From NCBI GenBank assembly GCA_903823115.1, contig CAIJRN010000029.1:1-64000 (forward strand): DNA of 64,000 nucleotides, read 5' to 3'. Below are positions 12,113-21,041 of this stretch, one piece after another. Position numbers and translations under genes: made by a program. The notes under the pieces were generated by a model that saw nothing but the letters and a program-made list of their open reading frames with translations, did not search any database and had not been told where the DNA came from. The stretch is from an uncultured cyanobacterium (lineage in GTDB: Bacteria; Cyanobacteriota; Cyanobacteriia; PCC-6307; Cyanobiaceae). The first letter of the stretch is position 1, and each line of letters opens with the position of its first letter.

Positions 12113-12703
12113 GTGATCAGCTTGCGCAAACGGCAACGGCTCCTGGCAGCACTGCTCGGCCTTGGCCTGTGCTGCGCATCTCCAGCTGCGATGGCAGCCC
12201 AGAACGTGGTCTTCGTCAGCGGCGCTTTCCGCCGCTCGATCTCCGTCGCCGATCTTGAACATCTGGCTGTCACCGGAGAAGCCAGGGGCCTGCTGGCCGA
12301 CGTGCTGAAGCTGAGCCATCAGCAACCGGAGGCGGTCGCCAAGCTGCTCAACCAATCGGTGAGCCTGCCGGTGGTTCTGGTCAGCCGTCTGCTCAACACC
12401 CGCATCGGCGAAGCGCTGCTGAATCGGCTGGCTCAGATCATCTTTCCGCTCAATGCCTCCAACGTCGGCCTGCCCGCCCTGCGCTCAGCGGTGATCCTGG
12501 GCATTGCCGACAGCAAGAACGGTCTGTCGGCCATCTCCTTCCTGCAGGCCTATCCCACCCAGGAAATCGCGGTCAGCCTGCCGGCCCTGATGGGTCTGAT
12601 GAACAAGGCGAGCTCGATCACCGATCTGGTGCGCTTCTTCTCCGACTCACCCCTCGATGGGCTGCGCGGCGACAAGAGCACCAGCAGCAGCACAACCCCC
12701 TGA
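12113..12703 (+). CDS. Exported DUF1400 protein (alpha/beta hydrolase-associated)
   Basis: DUF1400 is a cyanobacterial family, often an N-terminal module on putative secreted hydrolases; its biochemical role is unknown. The protein opens with a clear signal peptide: LRKRQR, a Leu-rich core, then a probable cut after AMA. The mature part follows the family pattern: VVFVSGAFRRSISVADLEHL, an acidic/Gly turn, VSLPVVLVSRLLNTRIGEAL, and ALRSAVILGIADSKNGLSAI. GTG 12113 puts the basic region at the extreme N-terminus; an earlier in-frame GTG at 12068 would add 15 residues. It ends in Ser/Thr after about 195 residues with no GxSxG catalytic segment, so it is a stand-alone DUF1400 domain. It lies 52 bp after the UbiB gene, so co-transcription is likely. 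Confidence 0.85.
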   Translation: MISLRKRQRLLAALLGLGLCCASPAAMAAQNVVFVSGAFRRSISVADLEHLAVTGEARGLLADVLKLSHQQPEAVAKLLNQSVSLPVVLVSRLLNTRIGEALLNRLAQIIFPLNASNVGLPALRSAVILGIADSKNGLSAISFLQAYPTQEIAVSLPALMGLMNKASSITDLVRFFSDSPLDGLRGDKSTSSSTTP

Positions 12704-12750
12704 CCCGACCACCGCTCTGACAGACGGGGGCAGGAGAGGTTGAGCGAGAA

Positions 12751-12771
12751 GTGGCGACGTAGATTCGCCAC
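12751..12771. promoter_or_regulatory. Perfect 7-bp hairpin upstream of thrC
   Basis: GTGGCGA and TCGCCAC flank a 7-nt loop, 19 bp before the first possible thrC start. There is no T run, so it is not a classical terminator for either strand. It could be an mRNA leader hairpin or a binding site; this is inference only. Confidence 0.3.
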
Positions 12772-12789
12772 AGCGCCGCAATTTCACCC

Positions 12790-13893
12790 GTGCCCCTGCT
12801 TCGAGCTCTGCAGCGCCTGGGCCACAGGCCCACGATGCAGGACTGGCCGGGCTTGATCGAGGCCTACCGCTCCTGGCTGCCGGTGTCGTCCGCCACGCCG
12901 GTGATCACCCTGCACGAAGGGGCCACGCCGTTGATCCCGGCCCCGGTGATCGCCGAACGCATCGGCCGCGGCGTCAAGGTGTTCCTGAAATACGACGGCC
13001 TCAACCCCACCGGCTCCTTCAAGGACCGGGGCATGACGATGGCGATCAGCAAGGCCCGCGAAGCCGGTTCGGAAGCGGTGATCTGCGCCAGCACCGGCAA
13101 CACCTCAGCGGCCGCCGCCGCCTACGCCCGTCGCGGTGGCATGCGCGCCTTTGTGCTCATCCCCGACGGCTACGTGGCCCAGGGCAAGCTGGCCCAGGCC
13201 CTGCTCTATGGCGCCGAGGTCCTGGCGGTTCAGGGCAACTTCGACCGAGCCCTGGCCATCGTGCGCGATGTGGCCGATCGCTATCCGGTCACCCTGGTCA
13301 ACTCCGTCAATCCCTATCGGCTGCAGGGCCAGAAAACCGCCGCCTTTGAAGTCGTGGATGCCCTCGGCGAGGCCCCCGACTGGCTCTGCATCCCCGTCGG
13401 CAATGCCGGCAACATCAGCGCCTATTGGATGGGCTTCCAGGAGTACCAGGCCGCTGGCCACTGCCGCAAGCTGCCGCGGATGATGGGTTTCCAGGCCGCC
13501 GGTTCGGCGCCACTGGTGCTCGGCCACACGGTGGAGCAACCCGACACCATCGCCACGGCGATCCGGATCGGTAACCCGGTCAACCGCGAGAAAGCTCTCA
13601 AGGTGGAAGCCGAAAGCAAGGGGGGGTTCATGGCCGTCACCGATGCCGAAATCATCGACGCCTACAAGCTGCTGGGCCATGGGGAAGGCATCTTCTGCGA
13701 GCCGGCCAGCGCCGCCTCGGTGGCCGGCCTGCTCAAGCGGCACCAGGAGGTGCCGGCCGGAGCGACGGTGGTCTGTGTGCTGACGGGGAACGGTCTCAAG
13801 GATCCGACCACCGCGATTGAGAACAACGATTCCAAATTCCATACCGGTCTGCCCCCTGAAACCGATGTGGTGGCAAAGGTGATGGGCTTCTGA
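12790..13893 (+). CDS. thrC: Threonine synthase
   Basis: Threonine synthase is a PLP enzyme that converts O-phosphohomoserine to threonine, the last step of the pathway. The PLP-binding lysine is in LNPTGSFKDRGMTMA, and the Ser/Thr-rich phosphate-binding loop is CASTGNTSAAAAAYA. PVGNAGNISAYWMGF and VCVLTGNGLKDP are further signature strands of the fold type II family. The product is 367 residues from GTG 12790; ATG 12835 gives MQDWPGLIEAYRSWLP, which matches the usual family start better, so the first 15 residues may not be translated. The last 11 codons are duplicated downstream (see the repeat at 13861). It is probably monocistronic; the next gene, dnaN, is almost 900 bp away. Confidence 0.96.
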   Translation: MPLLRALQRLGHRPTMQDWPGLIEAYRSWLPVSSATPVITLHEGATPLIPAPVIAERIGRGVKVFLKYDGLNPTGSFKDRGMTMAISKAREAGSEAVICASTGNTSAAAAAYARRGGMRAFVLIPDGYVAQGKLAQALLYGAEVLAVQGNFDRALAIVRDVADRYPVTLVNSVNPYRLQGQKTAAFEVVDALGEAPDWLCIPVGNAGNISAYWMGFQEYQAAGHCRKLPRMMGFQAAGSAPLVLGHTVEQPDTIATAIRIGNPVNREKALKVEAESKGGFMAVTDAEIIDAYKLLGHGEGIFCEPASAASVAGLLKRHQEVPAGATVVCVLTGNGLKDPTTAIENNDSKFHTGLPPETDVVAKVMGF

Positions 13894-14176
13894 GCCAGCC
13901 GGCCGACCAACCCCGCACAGAGCGACCGCAGCCGCAGTAGCTGCTGAAGAACGCTGCCTGCAATCAGGGCGTTTCCAGGGAGTGGCTGCTGGGCGGTGCT
14001 GCTCGCTTTCCCGTCGCTCTGGCGTCTGAGACCGATGAGGTGGCAAAGGGGATGGGCTTCTGAGCCAGCCGGTCAGCCCACCTCCGACTGAGCAGCTGCA
14101 GCCGCCGTAGCTGCTGAAGAACGCTGCCTGTGATCAGGGCCCTCCCCTGACGTGGTCGCTGGGCGGTACACGGCCC
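13861..14176. repeat. Tandem duplication (170-bp period) of the thrC 3' end
   Basis: 13861-14006 and 14031-14176 align without gaps at an offset of exactly 170 bases. The first 40 bases (13861-13900 against 14031-14070) differ at two positions and include the last codons of thrC, its stop and the trailer. A second near-identical block is 13930-13960 against 14100-14130. The copy encodes TDEVAKGMGF then TGA, against TDVVAKVMGF in thrC. The second copy is not attached to an open frame and is therefore a non-coding relic. Confidence 0.85.
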
Positions 14177-14454
14177 TGTTCCCCCCTGGGGAGTGGCTCG
14201 CAGCGCAGTTGCGCCCGCGCCTGTCCCTCGATGGCGCCACCTGCCGGCGGCAGTTCGAACCGCCGCGGACGTGCGGCGGCATGGCTTGATCAGGCCCTGA
14301 GAACGGTGTGAACAGGGTCGTTCAGCGCTGCATCCGCGTTCCGATGGAACCGTTCACGCCGCCATGGCAGCAGCAAACCAGCCGGCAAAGCGTCTGAGGG
14401 AGACCTGGGGAATTCAGGCCCTCAACACTGGTAAAACAACCGGAGAGTTTCACC
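14177..14454. other. Intergenic stretch between duplication and putative origin
   Basis: No credible gene is seen here. The segment has a short GC-rich inverted repeat around 14250-14282 (CCGCCG and CGGCGG elements) and two GAACSGTK-like words near 14300 and 14348. Neither can be assigned a role. Confidence 0.4.
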
Positions 14455-14660
14455 CCCCAGAACAAGCCTGTTTTCCCCATTCAGGGGAAACGGTGGAAAA
14501 GCGGATTTAACGCCTTTGGTTCAGCGGCGATTTCCCCAGCCGTGACGCGACAATCGCTAGATGGCGCAAGGGTTTTGGATTGTTTCTGCCGTTTTCCACC
14601 GCCTCTACTACGGCTCAAGATTTCTTTTTTTTAAAAATCAATCCTTCTTGAGCAGAAGAA
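14455..14660. other. Candidate replication origin (oriC) region upstream of dnaN
   Basis: Four sequences within 130 bp lie one or two bases from the cyanobacterial DnaA box TTTTCCACA. They are TTTTCCCCA (14471-14479), TTTTCCACC on the minus strand (14492-14500), ATTTCCCCA (14530-14538) and TTTTCCACC (14592-14600). They are followed by the most AT-rich tract of the neighbourhood (about 14618-14643, a T8 run then A5), which could be the unwinding element. Known: in Synechococcus elongatus and other cyanobacteria oriC lies beside dnaN. The boxes are imperfect and strand-asymmetry data are not available here, so this is a candidate. Confidence 0.55.
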
Positions 14661-14760
14661 CAGGATCAGCGGATGGGCCCGGGACGTTGCGCTTTTGACC
14701 AGCGTGTGAAACCGTAGGCCCGCCCATGACATCGCCCCGGGCAGGCCAGGACCCCCACCC

Positions 14761-15924
14761 ATGAAGCTGGTCTGCTCCCAGACCGAACTCAATGCCAGCC
14801 TTCAGCTGGTGAGTCGGGCTGTGGCTTCACGGCCGACCCATCCGGTCCTGGCCAACGTTCTGCTCACGGCTGATGCGGCCACCGGGCGATTGAGCCTCAC
14901 CGGCTTTGATCTCAACCTCGGTATCCAGACCAGCTTTGCGGCCGCAGTCGAGAGCAGTGGTGCGATCACCCTGCCCTCGCGGCTGTTCGGCGAGATCATC
15001 AGCCGCCTGTCCTCGGACAGCCCGATCACGCTGAATTGCGTCGAGGGCGAAGAGGTGGTGGAGCTCACCAGCCTCTCGGGCAGTTACCAGATGCGGGGGA
15101 TGCCCGCCGACGACTTCCCCGATCTGCCCCTGGTTCAGAGCGGCACCCCGATCCGCATCGATGCTGAAGCGCTGGTCAAGGGGTTACGCGCCACCCTGTT
15201 CGCCAGCAGTGGCGATGAGGCCAAGCAGGTGCTCACCGGCGTGCATCTGCGCCTCGATGACGACGGATTGGAGTGCGCCGCCACCGATGGTCATCGCCTG
15301 GCGGTGCTGCGGTTGGCCAACATCACCGAGCCAGCCGCTGCGGCGGCCAAGGAGCTGGTGGAAGGGGAGCCCTTCGCCGTCACCGTGCCGGCCCGTTCTC
15401 TGCGTGAACTGGAAAAATTGCTCAGCGGCCGTCCCAGTCATGAGCCGCTCAGCCTGTTCTGCGATCGCGGCCAGGTGGTGGTGCTCTGGGCCGATCAGGT
15501 GCTGACCAGCCGCATCCTCGACAGCGCCTACCCCAACTACCGCCAGCTGATCCCGGAGTCGTTCAATCGCCGCATCGTCGTCGATCGCCGTGGCTTCGCC
15601 TCCGCCCTGGAGCGGGTGGCCGTACTGGCGGATCAGCACAACAACGTGATCAAAATCAGCAGTGATCCCGTTGCCGGCAAGGTGATGATCCGCGCCGATG
15701 CCCAGGATGTCGGCAGTGGTGCCGAATCGCTGGCGGCCGAGATCAGCGGCGAGGAGATCGACATTGCCTTCAACGTCCGCTACCTGCTCGACGGTGTCAA
15801 GGCGATGGCCTCCGATCAGGTGGTGTTGCAGTGCAACGCCCCCACCACCCCGGCGGTCCTGGCGCCGGTGGGTGAGGAGAATCCCTTCACCTATCTGGTC
15901 ATGCCGATCCAGATCCGCAGCTGA
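14761..15924 (+). CDS. dnaN: DNA polymerase III sliding clamp (beta subunit)
   Basis: The beta clamp is a dimeric ring that tethers the replicative polymerase to DNA. The product is 387 residues, which is the normal length. It starts MKLVCSQTELNASLQLVSRA, followed by the family motif RPTHPVLANVLL. DGHRLAVLRLA appears in the second domain and YLLDGVKAM near the end, with the C-terminal strand TYLVMPIQIRS forming the partner-binding edge. ATG 14761 is preceded by only weak ribosome-site sequence. It is the first gene of the conserved picocyanobacterial block, and a PRC-barrel gene follows 4 bp later. Confidence 0.98.
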   Translation: MKLVCSQTELNASLQLVSRAVASRPTHPVLANVLLTADAATGRLSLTGFDLNLGIQTSFAAAVESSGAITLPSRLFGEIISRLSSDSPITLNCVEGEEVVELTSLSGSYQMRGMPADDFPDLPLVQSGTPIRIDAEALVKGLRATLFASSGDEAKQVLTGVHLRLDDDGLECAATDGHRLAVLRLANITEPAAAAAKELVEGEPFAVTVPARSLRELEKLLSGRPSHEPLSLFCDRGQVVVLWADQVLTSRILDSAYPNYRQLIPESFNRRIVVDRRGFASALERVAVLADQHNNVIKISSDPVAGKVMIRADAQDVGSGAESLAAEISGEEIDIAFNVRYLLDGVKAMASDQVVLQCNAPTTPAVLAPVGEENPFTYLVMPIQIRS

Positions 15925-15928
15925 GCCC

Positions 15929-16981
15929 GTGTCTCTTCCCGAGCAGCTGCTGCTGAGCGATCTGCTGCGCCGGAAGGTTCGCTGCGATCAGGGCCTGGAC
16001 CATGGCGGCGGTGTCAGCGGCTGGATGCATCCGCCGGTGCATCGGTTGCTGGGCTGGGTGAGCCGTCCCTCCGCCCTCTCCCGCAGGCGGCTGGTCTGGC
16101 GGCTGGATCAACTGCGGGGCCTGGGGGAGCTCGAAGCCTTCGTCCAGGGTCCCGGCGCTGAAACTGAGCCGGCCATTCTCGAACGCCTGCCCACCCTGAT
16201 CGGTGCTGCCCTGATCGCAGCCGATGGCCAATCCCTCGGCATGGTCAGTGACGCGGCGGTGGAGCTGGCCAGCGGCCGCATCCGCCACTACCTGGTGTCA
16301 CGCAGTGATCCGCGCCTGCCGGGCAGCAGCCGCTGGCGATTGAGCCCCGAGCGCATCGTCGATCAACAGCCCGGCCGGGTGGTCACGGCGCTGCAGGGTC
16401 TCGATGATCTGCCTCTGGCCCGGGCCAGCGTGCGCCAGGAGTTCCTGCGGCGTTCGCGGCGCTGGCGGGAGCAGATGGGTGAGGAGAGCAGCCGCCTGCG
16501 GGATCGCGTTCAGCAGGCGAGCGGCCGCTTTGAGGAGCGATTGGAGGGCTGGTTGGAGGAGCCCCCCTGGGATGGCCTGGAGCGTCCGGAAGGGCGCGAG
16601 CAGGGGCCATGGGAGGAGGAGGACGGCGACGACGTCAGGGCGGCTTCCCGGCGGCGGCGGCAGTCGGAGGCGCTGGGATCGGAGGCGCTGCAATCTGCGG
16701 CGCTGGAATCCGATCCCCTCGAGGACTGGTCCCCAGAGGACTGGCCCCCGGACGATCGTCACCAGCCGGACGATGGCGAGCAGCAGGCCTGGCAGGACCG
16801 GCAGGCAACAGAGCAACCCTGGCCGGATGAGCCTCCCAGCCGTGATCTCCCGGAGCAGGATGGGCCGGGCTGGGGTCGAGCGGAGCGACCCGCGTCGGGA
16901 CGGCAGCGGCCCAGGCGGTCGTCCGATCCCCGCCAGGATCGCTTCCGCGGCCGTGACTCCGAAGACGATCCCTGGATCTGA
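15929..16981 (+). CDS. PRC-barrel domain protein with acidic/Arg-rich tail
   Basis: GTG 15929, four bases after the dnaN stop, gives [20 protein letters not shown] and 350 residues. Two PRC-barrel-like segments can be seen: [20 protein letters not shown] (N-terminal) and [20 protein letters not shown], the latter followed by [17 protein letters not shown]. The PRC barrel is an adaptor fold found in the photosynthetic reaction centre H subunit and in RimM. Residues from about 170 on are a charged low-complexity tail (Glu, Asp, Arg, Gln, Trp-Pro) that is probably disordered. A gene at this position between dnaN and purL is a fixed feature of picocyanobacteria; its function is unknown. Nothing indicates an enzyme. 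Confidence 0.88.
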   Translation: MSLPEQLLLSDLLRRKVRCDQGLDHGGGVSGWMHPPVHRLLGWVSRPSALSRRRLVWRLDQLRGLGELEAFVQGPGAETEPAILERLPTLIGAALIAADGQSLGMVSDAAVELASGRIRHYLVSRSDPRLPGSSRWRLSPERIVDQQPGRVVTALQGLDDLPLARASVRQEFLRRSRRWREQMGEESSRLRDRVQQASGRFEERLEGWLEEPPWDGLERPEGREQGPWEEEDGDDVRAASRRRRQSEALGSEALQSAALESDPLEDWSPEDWPPDDRHQPDDGEQQAWQDRQATEQPWPDEPPSRDLPEQDGPGWGRAERPASGRQRPRRSSDPRQDRFRGRDSEDDPWI

Positions 16982-17009
16982 TACTGGAGGCCTGCTGCTA
17001 CAGCCCGCT

Positions 17010-19403
17010 TTGGTCTCCTCCCCCCCTTTGCCCTTCTCGGTGCCCGAGGCCCTGCGTAAGGAAGGCCTCAGCCTGAGCGACTACGAGGAGATCGTGCGGC
17101 GGCTGGGCCGGGCTCCCAACCGGGCCGAACTGGGCATGTTCGGCGTGATGTGGTCGGAACACTGTTGCTACCGCAATTCCAGGCCCCTGCTGAGCCAGTT
17201 CCCCACCACCGGCCCCCGCATCCTGGTGGGGCCGGGTGAGAACGCCGGCGTGGTGGATCTGGGCCAGGGGCAGCGCCTCGCCTTCAAGATCGAAAGCCAC
17301 AACCATCCCTCTGCCGTCGAGCCCTTCCAGGGAGCCGCCACCGGGGTGGGGGGCATCCTGCGCGACATCTTCACGATGGGGGCCCGGCCGATCGCCCTGC
17401 TCAATGCCCTGCGCTTCGGGCCGCTCGAGGACGAGCGCAACGTTGGCCTGATGGAGGGGGTGGTGGCCGGCATCGCCCACTACGGCAACTGCGTCGGCGT
17501 GCCCACCGTCGGCGGTGAGGTGGCCTTCGATCCCAGCTATGGAGGCAATCCCCTCGTCAATGCCATGGCCCTGGGGCTGATGGAAACGGACGACATCGTC
17601 TGTTCCGGCGCTCGGGGGGTGGGCAATCCGGTGGTCTATGTCGGCAGCACCACCGGTCGCGATGGCATGGGCGGCGCCAGTTTTGCGTCAGCCGAGCTCA
17701 CCGAAGCCTCCCTCGATGACCGCCCCGCCGTGCAGGTGGGCGATCCGTTTCTGGAGAAGGGGTTGATCGAGGCCTGTCTGGAGGCCTTCCAGAGCGGCGA
17801 TGTGCTGGCCGCCCAGGACATGGGCGCCGCCGGTCTCACCTGCAGCTGTGCCGAGATGGCCGCCAAGGGCGGTCTGGGCATCGAGCTCGATCTCGATCGG
17901 GTGCCGGCCCGGGAGAGCGGCATGACGGCCTACGAGTTCCTGTTGAGCGAATCCCAGGAGCGGATGTTGTTCGTGGTGCAGGCCGGCCGCGAAGAGGTGC
18001 TGATGGCCCGCTTCCGCCGCTGGGGCCTGCAGGCGGCCGTGGTCGGCCGGGTGCTGGCGGAGAACGTGGTGCGGGTGCTCCAGAACGGCGAGGTGGCGGC
18101 GGAGGTGCCCGCCAATGCCCTGGCGGATGACACACCGATCAACCGGCATGAGCTGCTGGCCGAGCCCCCTGAGGCGATCCAGCGCCACTGGCTGTGGCGC
18201 GAAAGCTCCCTGCCGGCGGCCACGGGCCAAGGCATTGCCCTGGGCGATGGCCGCTTGCCCTGGGGCGATGTGCTGCTGCGGCTGCTCGATGACCCGACGA
18301 TCGCCAGCAAGCGCTGGGTGTACCGCCAGTACGACCACCAGGTGCAGGCCAACACGGTGATTCCCCCCGGTGGCGCCGATGCGGCCGTGGTGCGCCTGCG
18401 GCCCCAGCAGGGTGCCGGATCCCTGGAAGCGGCCAGTCGGGGCGTGGCGGCGGTGGTCGATTGTCCCAACCGTTGGGTGGCTCTCGACCCGGAGCGGGGC
18501 AGCATGGCGGCGGTGGCTGAAGCAGCCCGCAATCTCAGCTGTGTCGGCGCTGAACCGCTGGCCGTCACCGACAACCTCAACTTCCCGTCCCCGGATACCG
18601 CCACCGGTTACTGGCAACTGGCCCTGGCCTGCCGGGGCCTCTCGACCGCCTGCGCCGCCCTCGACACGCCGGTGACCGGCGGCAACGTCTCCCTGTACAA
18701 CGAAACGCGCCTGCCCGACGGCAGCATGCAGCCGATCCAGCCGACGCCGGTGGTGGGCATGGTGGGGCTGGTCCACGACCTGGCTCACGTCACTGGCCTG
18801 GCCTGGCGCCAGAGCGGCGATGCCATCTGGTTGCTGGGGGTGCCCCTGGAGGCCGGCGACGCGGCTGGACAGGCGCCCGATCCGCGCCTGTCCCTGGCGG
18901 GCAGCAGCTATCTGGAGGTCATCCACGGCCAGCTCACCGGTCGCCCTCCGGAGGTGGATCTGGATCTGGAGCGCTCCGTGCAGGCCTTTCTGCGTCGGGC
19001 GATCACGGCTGGCCTGGTGGCCTCGGCCCATGATCTCAGCGATGGCGGTCTGCTGGTGGCGGCGGCGGAGGCGAGCATCGCCTCCGGTCTCGGCGCCCAT
19101 CTGGAGATTCCCGCCAGTGGCGCCCGCCTCGATCGTCTCCTGTTCGCCGAAGGCGGCGCCCGGCTGCTGGTGACGGTGCCGCCGGCCCGGACTGTGGCCT
19201 GGCAGGACGCACTGGAGGCCACCGCAGCTGCCGGTACCGTGATTCCCGCCCAGTGCCTGGGTGTGGTGGAGTCGGGCCAGCAATTCACGATTGTGCAGGC
19301 CGGAGCGCCACTTGTGGATCTGCCGGTGGGCGATCTCAAGCGGGCCTTTGAGCAGGGCATACCCCGGCGTCTCGGGCAGGCCGGTCCTCCACCGGATCAC
19401 TGA
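17010..19403 (+). CDS. purL: Phosphoribosylformylglycinamidine synthase, large (PurL) subunit
   Basis: Small-type PurL works with PurS and PurQ to make FGAM in purine synthesis, using ATP and ammonia from PurQ. Diagnostic parts are [19 protein letters not shown] near the N-terminus, [20 protein letters not shown] (Mg/ATP-binding His-Asn-His), [51 protein letters not shown] and, in the second half, [12 protein letters not shown]. The start is uncertain: TTG 17010 gives 797 residues and GTG 17040 gives 787, while the frame is open further into the preceding gene. GGAGG at 16986-16990 is rather far from either. It lies 28 bp after the PRC-barrel gene and 29 bp before purF, in a purine operon. 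Confidence 0.97.
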   Translation: MVSSPPLPFSVPEALRKEGLSLSDYEEIVRRLGRAPNRAELGMFGVMWSEHCCYRNSRPLLSQFPTTGPRILVGPGENAGVVDLGQGQRLAFKIESHNHPSAVEPFQGAATGVGGILRDIFTMGARPIALLNALRFGPLEDERNVGLMEGVVAGIAHYGNCVGVPTVGGEVAFDPSYGGNPLVNAMALGLMETDDIVCSGARGVGNPVVYVGSTTGRDGMGGASFASAELTEASLDDRPAVQVGDPFLEKGLIEACLEAFQSGDVLAAQDMGAAGLTCSCAEMAAKGGLGIELDLDRVPARESGMTAYEFLLSESQERMLFVVQAGREEVLMARFRRWGLQAAVVGRVLAENVVRVLQNGEVAAEVPANALADDTPINRHELLAEPPEAIQRHWLWRESSLPAATGQGIALGDGRLPWGDVLLRLLDDPTIASKRWVYRQYDHQVQANTVIPPGGADAAVVRLRPQQGAGSLEAASRGVAAVVDCPNRWVALDPERGSMAAVAEAARNLSCVGAEPLAVTDNLNFPSPDTATGYWQLALACRGLSTACAALDTPVTGGNVSLYNETRLPDGSMQPIQPTPVVGMVGLVHDLAHVTGLAWRQSGDAIWLLGVPLEAGDAAGQAPDPRLSLAGSSYLEVIHGQLTGRPPEVDLDLERSVQAFLRRAITAGLVASAHDLSDGGLLVAAAEASIASGLGAHLEIPASGARLDRLLFAEGGARLLVTVPPARTVAWQDALEATAAAGTVIPAQCLGVVESGQQFTIVQAGAPLVDLPVGDLKRAFEQGIPRRLGQAGPPPDH

Positions 19404-19432
19404 AGGAGGCCCATGCGGCAGGATGAGCGTCG

Positions 19433-20989
19433 ATGACGGTGATGCACCCCGTGCCCTTCGACGAGCCTGAGCCCGTCCGCTTTCCAGCCGGTGTCTCCGT
19501 CGAAGGGTTCACACTTGCTCAGCCAGACGAGGAGCTGCTGAGCGAGCGGCCCGACAAGCCCGAGGAAGCCTGCGGCGTCTTTGCCGTGATGGCGGCTGGC
19601 CAGGCTGTGGCCAACCTCACCTATTTCGGTCTCTATGCCCTTCAGCATCGCGGCCAGGAATCGGCCGGCATTGCTGTGTTTCAGGGCGATCAGGTGCGTC
19701 TGCACAAGGACATGGGCCTGGTGAGCCAGGTGTTCGATCAGGAGGTGCTCGAACGCATGCCCGGCGAGCTGGCGATCGGCCATAACCGCTATTCCACCAC
19801 CGGCAGCAGCAAGGCCTGCAATGCCCAGCCCGTGGTTTTGATGACCCGGATCGGTCCCTTTGCCCTGGCCCACAACGGCAACCTGGTCAATGCGGCCGAG
19901 CTGCGGCTGGCTCTCGACCATCTCTCCGGTGAGTTCACCTCCACCACCGACTCGGAAATGATTGCCTTTGCTTTGCAGCAGGCGGTCGATGGCGGTCAGG
20001 GCTGGAGTGAGGCGATTCGCCATGCCGCCTCCCTTTGCCGCGGTGCGTTCAGCCTGTTGATCGGTACGCCTGAGGGTCTGTTTGCCCTGCGGGATGGCCA
20101 TGGGGTCCGTCCGCTCGTTTTCGGCCATCTGGGGGAATCCAGTCAGGCCCAGTGGGTGGCGAGCAGCGAAAGTTGTGGGCTTGACATCATCGGCGCCCAT
20201 TTTGACGATGACGTCAAACCTGGTGAACTGATTCATTTCCACCAGGGTGATCCCACACCGGAGCGGATTCAGTGGTGTCAGGAGCCGCCCAAGCTCTGTG
20301 TCTTTGAGATGATCTATTTCGCCCGTCCAGACAGCCGCTTTTTCGGCGAATCTCTCTATAGCTATCGTGTGCGTATCGGCGAGGTATTGGCCAAGGAAAA
20401 CCCTGTGGACGCCGACATCGTGATTGGTGTTCCTGATTCCGGTATTCCTGCTGCCATCGGCTATTCCCAGGCCAGTGGCATTCCTTTTGCCGATGGCCTG
20501 ATCAAGAATCGCTATGTTGGCCGTACCTTCATCCAGCCCACCCAGGCGATGCGGGAGGCCGGTATCCGGGTGAAGCTCAATCCCCTGCCCGATGTCCTCG
20601 CCGGCAAGCGCGTGGTGGTGATCGATGATTCGATCGTGAGGGGCACCACCAGTCGCAAGTTGGTGCAGGCGTTGCGCGATGCCGGTGCTACGGAAGTGCA
20701 CATGCGCATCAGTTCCCCCCCGGTGACCCATCCCTGTTTTTATGGCATCGACACCGACACCCAGGATCACCTGATCGCGGCTCGCCTCACCCTCGAGGAG
20801 ATTCAACAGCACCTGGGAGTGGATTCGCTGGCCTATCTCACGAAGGAGGGCATGGTGCAAGCCGCCCAGACCAACGCCGGTGAATTCTGTACGGCCTGTT
20901 TTGATGGCAACTATCCGATTGATCTCGATCCTTCGGTGCGCGCCAGCAAGCTGATGCTGGAACCTGCCGGCATCGCCGCGAGCCTCTGA
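19433..20989 (+). CDS. purF: Amidophosphoribosyltransferase
   Basis: PurF catalyses the committed step of purine synthesis, PRPP plus glutamine to phosphoribosylamine. The N-terminal nucleophile Cys is in EEACGVFAVMAAG at about residue 47, so a propeptide of that length must be cut off, as in Bacillus-type PurF. Glutaminase residues follow in ALQHRGQESAGIAV and IGHNRYSTTGSS. The PRTase loop is VVVIDDSIVRGTTSRKLV. Cysteines that bind the Fe-S cluster in Bacillus-type enzymes are plausible in CVFEMIYFARP, SSPPVTHPCFYGID and AGEFCTACFDGNYP. The product is 518 residues. It is co-directional with purL. Several alternative starts exist within the propeptide (for example ATG 19442). Confidence 0.97.
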   Translation: MTVMHPVPFDEPEPVRFPAGVSVEGFTLAQPDEELLSERPDKPEEACGVFAVMAAGQAVANLTYFGLYALQHRGQESAGIAVFQGDQVRLHKDMGLVSQVFDQEVLERMPGELAIGHNRYSTTGSSKACNAQPVVLMTRIGPFALAHNGNLVNAAELRLALDHLSGEFTSTTDSEMIAFALQQAVDGGQGWSEAIRHAASLCRGAFSLLIGTPEGLFALRDGHGVRPLVFGHLGESSQAQWVASSESCGLDIIGAHFDDDVKPGELIHFHQGDPTPERIQWCQEPPKLCVFEMIYFARPDSRFFGESLYSYRVRIGEVLAKENPVDADIVIGVPDSGIPAAIGYSQASGIPFADGLIKNRYVGRTFIQPTQAMREAGIRVKLNPLPDVLAGKRVVVIDDSIVRGTTSRKLVQALRDAGATEVHMRISSPPVTHPCFYGIDTDTQDHLIAARLTLEEIQQHLGVDSLAYLTKEGMVQAAQTNAGEFCTACFDGNYPIDLDPSVRASKLMLEPAGIAASL

Positions 20990-21041
20990 GTTGCCGTGGT
21001 TGTGTTGTTGATCTTGTTCTGCTGTTGATGGCAGGCGCCTG

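Noticed and set aside
10019-12355. 778-codon minus-strand ORF
   Set aside because: It lies opposite the UbiB gene and the 5' part of the DUF1400 gene; its composition (His, Gln, Ala, Gly) is that of a mirror frame.
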